Source: an uncultured Clostridia bacterium
Lineage (GTDB): Bacteria; Bacillota; Clostridia; Oscillospirales; Oscillospiraceae
Assembly: GCA_947383645.1 (NCBI GenBank)
Contig: CANDEH010000027.1
Coordinates: forward strand, 1-26,286
Length of the DNA: 26,286 nt
Direction: 5' to 3'
Every line of letters starts with the position of its first letter. The stretch's first letter is position 1. Of the stretch, positions 21,974 to 26,286 are shown one piece after another. The position numbers and the translations under genes were made by a program. Below the pieces are notes generated by a model that saw only the letters and a list, made by a program, of their open reading frames with translations, was not told where the DNA came from and searched no databases.

Positions 21974-22345
21974 GTGCGCTACGACACCTGGGAGGAATTA
22001 TGGCGGGACTGCCCCCTGCGGGTCGGGGTCTGGGACCGGGAGAAGCTACAGGAGTACCTGATCCAGCGATGCAGCACCCGGTTCACAGAGCAGATCGACC
22101 GGTTTTTCAGCGGCCACCGGGGGGACGAGGCTCTGGCGGACCTGCTGTTCGACTTTCTGCTCCATGACGACTACGACGGCTCCGACTGTCAGATGGGGGC
22201 GGCGCAGGTGATCGCGGGGCTGGACCGGGATCTGCTGCGGAAAAAGCGGGCTCTCCTGCTCCGGGCCCAGGAGAGCGGGGTGCGCTGGAAGCGGCCCTTT
22301 CAGGAGGGGGATGATCTGCGCTGGCTCCGATCCTCTCCGCGGTAA
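21974..22345 (+). CDS. Hypothetical protein, 123 aa
   Basis: A small soluble, charged protein that I do not recognise. It starts with GTG at 21974, chosen because AGGAGG (21962-21967) is ideally spaced and the frame upstream overlaps phzF. It begins VRYDTWEELWRDCPLRVGVW and has a helical middle with FLLHDDYDGSDCQMGAAQVI and a basic C-terminus. No signal peptide or membrane helix is seen. Only 10 bases separate it from the phzF stop, so it is likely cotranscribed with phzF. Confidence 0.72.
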   Translation: MRYDTWEELWRDCPLRVGVWDREKLQEYLIQRCSTRFTEQIDRFFSGHRGDEALADLLFDFLLHDDYDGSDCQMGAAQVIAGLDRDLLRKKRALLLRAQESGVRWKRPFQEGDDLRWLRSSPR

Positions 22346-22358
22346 AATAGGCAAAACA

Positions 22359-22430
22359 GGGGCTGTTCCCAGTAACTGAATGTACCATCTTGTCGGAAAA
22401 AGGCGCGTTTGGGCCTATGGGAACAGGCTC
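22359..22430. repeat. 72-base element with CTGTTCCCA inverted ends
   Basis: GGGGCTGTTCCCA (22359-22371) and the inverted GAGCCTGTTCCCA (22418-22430) match at 11 of 13 bases and enclose about 46 bases. It lies between the 123-aa gene and the ZIP transporter. It could be a small MITE-like repeat or a terminator with a long loop. Confidence 0.45.
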
Positions 22431-22452
22431 TAAGAACATTCTGGAGGTCACC

Positions 22453-23232
22453 ATGAAAACTCCCCTGCTGTTTATCATTCTCCTCACCCTTCTCACCGGC
22501 GTGGGAGGGCTGGGGCTCGGCGGAGGGCTGGCTGTTCTCCTGCGGCGGGAGTCGCCGCGGACCGCCAGCCTGCTCCTCAGCTTCACCGCCGGGCTGATGC
22601 TCTGCATCGTCTCTCTGGACATGGTTCCCGAGGCGGCGGAGGCCGCGCCGGCGCTCTGGATAGCCCCGCTGTGCCTGCTGCTGGGGTTTGGCGTCACATT
22701 CCTGCTCAACTGCTGGATCGACAAGAGCGTCCACCACAGCGACCGCAATCACCCCCACGCCTGCGCCTGCGGCCACCACGACCTGCACACCGCCGGCATC
22801 GTGCTGGCGGCGGCGGTGGCGCTGCACAACATGCCGGTGGGAATGGCCATTGGCACCGCTGTGGCCGCCGACGGGGTCTCCTACACCGCCGCTCTGGCCG
22901 CGGCCACCATCGCCCTGCACAACATTCCCGAGGGCATGAGTATCGCCATCCCCCTGCTCCACGACGGGTCCCGGGCCGCCGCCGCCGTGGCGGTGGCCGG
23001 CCTCAGCGGCCTGCCCACGGTAGTCGGCGCGGTACTGGGCTACTACGCAGGGATGCGGGCGCCGGCGGCCCTGGCTGTCGCTCTGAGCCTGGCCGGCGGG
23101 GCCATGCTGTACGTGGTGTTCTTCGAACTGCTGCCCGAGGCCTACCGCCAGTGGCGCTCCCGGTGGGGGATGCTGTTCTCCGTGGTGGGCTTCGCCCTGG
23201 GCGTGCTGCTGATCTTCAGCCATGTCCACTGA
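22453..23232 (+). CDS. ZIP-family metal transporter
   Basis: A 259-residue membrane protein of the ZIP family, which brings zinc or other divalent metals into the cytoplasm. The metal-site helices show HNMPVG and, one helix later, HNIPEG with the second-His context expected for helices 4 and 5. A histidine-rich loop (HHSDRNHPHACACGHHDLH, about residues 96-114) lies just before helix 4 and may bind metal. About eight helices are predicted. The ATG at 22453 has GGAGGT upstream; an in-frame ATG at 22390 lies inside the upstream repeat. The next gene follows after 12 bases. Metal specificity and any metal-responsive control cannot be told from sequence. Confidence 0.93.
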   Translation: MKTPLLFIILLTLLTGVGGLGLGGGLAVLLRRESPRTASLLLSFTAGLMLCIVSLDMVPEAAEAAPALWIAPLCLLLGFGVTFLLNCWIDKSVHHSDRNHPHACACGHHDLHTAGIVLAAAVALHNMPVGMAIGTAVAADGVSYTAALAAATIALHNIPEGMSIAIPLLHDGSRAAAAVAVAGLSGLPTVVGAVLGYYAGMRAPAALAVALSLAGGAMLYVVFFELLPEAYRQWRSRWGMLFSVVGFALGVLLIFSHVH

Positions 23233-23244
23233 GCGAGAGGAGAA

Positions 23245-23484
23245 ATGAAGCTGCATTACAGAGGCGTGCTCTGCCAAACCGGCTACTACCGCGTAACGGG
23301 GGAAAACAAGCCGGCGCTGTTCTATATCTCCAGTCCGGACCAGGAGACCATGCTCGACGCCGGATTTGCGGAGGTCCGCTACGGGCTGTGGATCAAATTG
23401 CTGTCCGACGCGGAGTACCAGGAAATTCTGGAGGCCATCGAGGCGGAGCCGGAATCCCGCGACCTGCTAAAGCGGCATTTATAG
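23245..23484 (+). CDS. Hypothetical small protein, 79 aa
   Basis: A short soluble protein with no family that I recognise. The N-terminal half looks strand-rich (LHYRGVLCQTGYYRV, then PALFYISSPD) and the C-terminal half is helical and acidic (LLSDAEYQEILEAIEAEPES). It starts at an ATG with GAGAGGAG upstream, 12 bases after the ZIP transporter, so an operon is likely. A separate promoter serves the following gene. Confidence 0.68.
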   Translation: MKLHYRGVLCQTGYYRVTGENKPALFYISSPDQETMLDAGFAEVRYGLWIKLLSDAEYQEILEAIEAEPESRDLLKRHL

Positions 23485-23509
23485 CCGGCGGCAGGACAAA
23501 AACCCCCAC

Positions 23510-23538
23510 TGGACATTTCCGCCCCGCTCTGCTATACT
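23510..23538 (+). promoter_or_regulatory. Promoter of TSCPD gene
   Basis: -35 TGGACA (23510-23515) and -10 TATACT (23533-23538) are 17 bases apart, with a TG extension at 23530-23531. The leader is about 40 bases and ends with GAAGGAGGG. Confidence 0.75.
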
Positions 23539-23584
23539 GTGGGCGGGGGTACTCCCCTATTTTAACAGAAGGAGGGTCACTACT

Positions 23585-23836
23585 ATGACCTATACATACC
23601 AGCCCAAGGGCGTCTGCTCCCGGCAGATGACCTTTGACATTGAGGATGGCGTCATCCGCTCCGTGGACATCGTGGGCGGGTGCAGCGGCAACCTCCAGGG
23701 CATCTCCCGCCTGGTGGAGGGGATGAAGGTGGAGGACGCCATCGAGAGGATGCGGGGCATCAAGTGCGGCTTCAAGCCCACCTCCTGCCCCGACCAGCTG
23801 GCTATCGCCCTCAGTGAGGCGGCGGCCAAGGGGTAA
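23585..23836 (+). CDS. TSCPD domain protein (TIGR03905-like)
   Basis: An 83-residue single-domain protein. It has the two conserved segments of the family: GGCSGNLQGISRLVEGM with its Cys (about residues 37-53) and the eponymous TSCPDQLA near the C-terminus (about 67-74). Similar domains occur at the C-termini of vitamin B12-dependent ribonucleotide reductases, where Cys residues may bind metal or take part in redox. The free-standing form is widespread in Clostridia and its function is not established. GAAGGAGGG and the promoter at 23510-23538 support the start. The next gene follows 31 bases later and may be cotranscribed. Confidence 0.9.
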   Translation: MTYTYQPKGVCSRQMTFDIEDGVIRSVDIVGGCSGNLQGISRLVEGMKVEDAIERMRGIKCGFKPTSCPDQLAIALSEAAAKG

Positions 23837-23867
23837 GTGTCTCCGTGTTCCGTATGGGAGGTGGATG

Positions 23868-24245
23868 ATGAGAGGTCTCCTGCTGCGGCTCTCCGGCTTC
23901 GTGCTGGCCTGCGTCCTGGGGCTGCTTCTGCTCCTCTTTGCCGTGGAAATTGCGAGCACAGACAGCAGCTACCTGATGCTGTCTGCGGCCAATATGGCCC
24001 TGAAGGAGGATTCTTTCTCCCTGCGCCTCAGCACCACATCCTCACTGCGGCTCTATAAGGGCTATGGCTACGAGGTGGAGGAGGACGCGCTGTATATCAC
24101 CGTGTACAGCGGGGACTTCTACACCTCCTCCCGGTGCAGGGAGTGGCCGGTCACCCTCTGCATCCAGGACCCGGCGCTGGAGGGCGTGGCTCGGGTCTAC
24201 TTCCGGGACGGGGCGTCTGTCAAGAAAATCTACCCGAAACAGTAA
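23868..24245 (+). CDS. Membrane-anchored protein of unknown function
   Basis: A 125-residue protein with one strongly hydrophobic N-terminal helix (about residues 8-27), which could be an anchor or uncleaved signal. A small extracellular domain follows, rich in predicted strands (SLRLYKGYGYEVEEDALYIT, then REWPVTLCIQDP, then VARVYFRDG). I do not recognise it. Two adjacent ATGs (23865, 23868) are possible; GGAGG at 23857-23861 favours the second by spacing. It ends before a strong bidirectional terminator. Confidence 0.7.
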   Translation: MRGLLLRLSGFVLACVLGLLLLLFAVEIASTDSSYLMLSAANMALKEDSFSLRLSTTSSLRLYKGYGYEVEEDALYITVYSGDFYTSSRCREWPVTLCIQDPALEGVARVYFRDGASVKKIYPKQ

Positions 24246-24263
24246 GAACTTGTATGCACAGCT

Positions 24264-24304
24264 AAAAAAGTCTCCGTACAGCAAAGCTGTACGGAGACTT
24301 TTTT
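24264..24304. terminator. Bidirectional intrinsic terminator between convergent genes
   Basis: A perfect 19-bp stem with A6 at its left and T6 at its right encloses the 3-base loop AAA. It lies between the plus-strand membrane protein and the minus-strand MalY-like gene, which ends at 24306, so it can serve both. Confidence 0.95.
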
Positions 24305-24305
24305 C

Positions 24306-25481
24306 TCACCGGTTCTTGACCGCCTTCTCCATCCGCTCCAGCCCCGCCAGCAGCACGTGCCGGGGGCAGGCCAGGCTCCAGCGCTCGAAGCCGGCGCCGC
24401 CCTCGCCGAACTTGTAGCCCTCGGTGAAGAAGCAGCGGGCTCTGCGGGCCATGAAGTCCTCCTGCTCCTCGGGGCCGAGGCCCAGAAAGCGGAAGTCCAG
24501 CCACTGGAGGTAGGTGGCCTCCATGGGGGTCACGCCCACCTCCGGCAGGCGCTGGGCCATGAAGTCTGAGAGCAGCTTCCGGTTGCCCTCGATGACCGTC
24601 AGCAGCTCGTCCAGCCAGGCCTCGCACCGGGTGTAGACGATCTCCGTGGCGGCGTAGGAGAACACGTCCCGGCCGGAGATGCCGTCATGGGCGTGGTAGC
24701 AGCGGCGGCGGTCCTCGTCGGGGAGGATGATGGTGCCGCCCCGGAGGGCCGCGATGTTGAAGGTCTTGCTCACCGCCGTGCTCACCGCGCAGTTGTGGAG
24801 GTACTTCTCCGGCAGCCGCGCCATGGAGGTGAAGACGGTGCCGGGCATGATGAGGTCCCAGTGGATCTCGTCGGAGACGATGAAAACGCTGTGGCGCAGG
24901 CAGATGTCCGCCACCTGTTGGAGCTCCTCCGCCGTCCAGGCCCGGCCCACCGGGTTGTGGGGGTTGCAGAAGGCCAGGAGCTTCACCTCCTCCCGGCGGC
25001 AGAAGTCCTCAAGGAGATCGAAGTCGATTTGGTAGCGGCGGTCCTCCCCCCTGGTCAGGGGACACTGGAGGAGCTGCCGGCCGGCGTTTACGGGGATGGA
25101 GAGGAAGGGGGGATAGGCCGGGGTCAGGGTGAGGACGGCGTCGCCGGGATTGGTGTAGGCAAAGATCATCTGGCGGAGGGCCTCCAGCACGTTGTCCGCG
25201 TCCACCAGCCACTCCCGGGGGACCTTCACGCCGTGGCGGCGGTCCATCCAGCCCAGGATGGCGTCATAGTAGCTGTCGCCGGGGGCGATATAGCCGAAGA
25301 TGGTCTCGTCCACCGTCCTGTGGAGGCCCTGGAGCAGCTCCGGCGGGGGGAGAAAATCCATGTCCGCGATGGAGAAGGGGACCACGTCCCGGGGGACCTG
25401 GGGGCACTTCTCCGTCATGAGATCGAATTTTTCCGCCCCGGTGCCCCAGCGCGGGGGCAGTGTGGTGAAGTCGTATGACAT
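24306..25481 (-). CDS. MalY/PatB-family PLP-dependent C-S lyase / aminotransferase
   Basis: A 391-residue class I/II aminotransferase-fold enzyme of the MalY/PatB group, which commonly act as cystathionine beta-lyases. Diagnostic parts are the N-terminal PFSIADMDFLPPPELLQGL, the substrate-binding CNPHNPVGR at 172-180, Asp204 in VSDEIHWDL and the PLP-binding Lys239 in SKTFNIAALRG. The C-terminal FTEGYKFGEGGAGFERWSLACPR has the Arg that contacts the carboxylate. The reaction is probably beta-elimination from cystathionine or cysteine conjugates, giving a thiol, pyruvate and ammonia. The family label is firm, the substrate is not. The ATG at 25481 is chosen for its AAGGTAGG site. Monocistronic. 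Confidence 0.92.
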   Translation of the reverse strand: MSYDFTTLPPRWGTGAEKFDLMTEKCPQVPRDVVPFSIADMDFLPPPELLQGLHRTVDETIFGYIAPGDSYYDAILGWMDRRHGVKVPREWLVDADNVLEALRQMIFAYTNPGDAVLTLTPAYPPFLSIPVNAGRQLLQCPLTRGEDRRYQIDFDLLEDFCRREEVKLLAFCNPHNPVGRAWTAEELQQVADICLRHSVFIVSDEIHWDLIMPGTVFTSMARLPEKYLHNCAVSTAVSKTFNIAALRGGTIILPDEDRRRCYHAHDGISGRDVFSYAATEIVYTRCEAWLDELLTVIEGNRKLLSDFMAQRLPEVGVTPMEATYLQWLDFRFLGLGPEEQEDFMARRARCFFTEGYKFGEGGAGFERWSLACPRHVLLAGLERMEKAVKNR

Positions 25482-25503
25482 AGGAATCCTACCTTTCTCT
25501 CTG

Positions 25504-25533
25504 TTTATACTCCGTCCCATGGTATACCGTGAA
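25504..25533 (-). promoter_or_regulatory. Weak promoter candidate for MalY-like gene
   Basis: TTCACG (25528-25533) and TATAAA (25504-25509) lie 18 bases apart on the minus strand. The spacer contains the palindrome GGTATACC (25521-25528), a possible regulator site. Confidence 0.3.
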
Positions 25534-25697
25534 AGCAAAATCGGAATGGTATAATGCGCTATTTTTTGTCTGCCTCGTCAGAGGTAAAAAAGCTCAACTC
25601 TAAAGTATGGGGAACGCTCTGCGGCTATTGTACCAGAGGGGGCGGGGATCGTCAATCGGCTTTCCCGGCCGACGGGCTCTTTTGGGGGATCTATGAG

Positions 25698-25744
25698 AAA
25701 AAAGGGCGTCGGAACCTGTCTTTGTACAGATTCCGACGCCCTTT
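25698..25744 (-). terminator. Terminator downstream of rpoC
   Basis: A perfect stem AAAGGGCGTCGGAA / TTCCGACGCCCTTT (25701-25714 with 25731-25744) is followed on the minus strand by a T-run at 25698-25703. It lies 72 bases after the rpoC stop. Confidence 0.9.
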
Positions 25745-25815
25745 GGAGATGCTACGGGGCTCTCAGGGAAACACGGAACAAATCTCCGCGCAGGTCGATT
25801 TAAATCAGTGCTTCC

Positions 25816-26286
25816 TCAATTTTCGCCGAAGGCGGAGAAGAACAGCTCCTCCTCCGGCAGCTCCTCCCGGACAGGCTCCTCCAGCTCGGGAACCACCTCG
25901 GCGGCCAGCTCCCGGTAGGCGGCAAGGCCAGTGCCCGCGGGGATCAGCTTGCCGATAATCACGTTCTCCTTCAGGCCCAGCAGGTGGTCCACCTTGCCCT
26001 TGATGGCGGCCTCGGTGAGCACCTTGGTGGTCTCCTGGAAGGAGGCGGCGGAGAGGAAGGAGTCGGTGGCGAGAGACGCCTTGGTGATACCCATGAGCAG
26101 CTGGGTCACCTCCGCCTCCTTGAGGGGCTCCCCGTCCTCCCGGACCTCGCCGGCGGCGGTGCGCTCCTTCACCTTCTCGTTGGCGTCGTAGAGCTCCAGT
26201 ACGTCCACCATGGCCCCGGAGAGGAGCTCGGTGTCCCCGGCGTCCTCCACCCGGCACTTGCGCATCATCTGGCGGACGATGACCTC
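25816..26286 (-). CDS. rpoC: RNA polymerase beta' subunit, C-terminal part (cut by window end)
   Basis: The last 156 residues of the beta' subunit of RNA polymerase. The signature segments VTQLLMGITKASLATDSFLS, then ASFQETTKVLTEAAIKGKVD and HLLGLKENVIIGKLIPAGTG are highly conserved at the RpoC C-terminus. The short acidic tail (PEEELFFSAFGEN) ends at a TGA. The reading frame continues past 26286, so the rest of the gene, and presumably rpoB, lies to the right. Confidence 0.97.
   Translation of the reverse strand, partial: EVIVRQMMRKCRVEDAGDTELLSGAMVDVLELYDANEKVKERTAAGEVREDGEPLKEAEVTQLLMGITKASLATDSFLSAASFQETTKVLTEAAIKGKVDHLLGLKENVIIGKLIPAGTGLAAYRELAAEVVPELEEPVREELPEEELFFSAFGEN

Larger units (their letters stand above)
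25482..25815. other. 334-base gap between MalY-like gene and rpoC
   Basis: Holds the weak MalY promoter candidate and the rpoC terminator (25698-25744). The rest (about 25555-25690) shows no gene; a plus-strand ORF here ends in Pro/Ala/Arg-rich antisense of rpoC and is not credible. Confidence 0.6.

Noticed and set aside
25554..25958. 134-residue plus-strand ORF before rpoC
   Set aside because: Spans the rpoC terminator and then reads the antisense of rpoC; no ribosome site.
1..26286. CRISPR array, phage or toxin-antitoxin system
   Set aside because: No regularly spaced repeats with unique spacers, no phage genes and no paired toxin-antitoxin genes were seen.

Overview
The window is GC-rich bacterial DNA. 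Its strong Shine-Dalgarno sites, sigma-A-type promoters, S-layer homology repeats, XRE and MarR regulators, MATE exporters and interspersed palindromic repeats suggest a high-GC member of the Clostridia, probably an Oscillospiraceae-type gut Firmicute. That placement is inferred from gene content and style, not from a search. Two core genes anchor the window: glnS at the left (minus strand) and the 3' end of rpoC at the right edge (minus strand). No rRNA, tRNA or CRISPR array was seen.

Layout. 1-1905: part of a dispersed palindromic repeat, then glnS with its promoter. 1997-3380: an ECF-type sigma factor overlapping a single-pass membrane protein that may be its regulator. 3538-4131: a secreted LysM-CAP protein. 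4310-7569 (minus): a CapA-like lipoprotein and an SLH/beta-lactamase-fold exported protein. 7906-8802: a membrane-embedded XRE regulator. 8803-10332: a repeat-rich stretch with a decayed small ORF and one lipoprotein gene. 10333-14337: two back-to-back MarR-MATE modules that diverge from one control region. 14516-14785: a 270-bp MITE-like element. 14803-19803 (minus): a complete multistep phosphorelay, with a response regulator carrying both HD-GYP and GGDEF domains, a free HPt protein and a hybrid histidine kinase with two receiver domains. 20154-23836: a DUF4430 protein with an ECF-transporter S component, PhzF, a ZIP metal transporter, small unknown proteins and a TSCPD protein. 23868-25481: a membrane-anchored unknown protein and a MalY/PatB-type PLP enzyme (minus). 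25816-26286: rpoC, partial.

How the parts work together. The kinase-HPt-regulator operon is a self-contained signalling unit: an extracellular signal would pass His-Asp-His-Asp to a protein with the motifs needed both to make and to break c-di-GMP. The two MATE exporters each have their own MarR regulator, with clear promoters and different candidate operators in the shared intergenic region. Several genes encode cell-surface or exported proteins.

The most unusual material is non-coding. At least five structured repeat types sit between genes, often directly against 3' ends of genes. One family, at 1-138 and 14516-14785, shows compensatory base changes that preserve its hairpins, plus end hairpins of unrelated sequence but the same architecture. 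This points to a mobile or terminator-like element whose structure, rather than sequence, is conserved.
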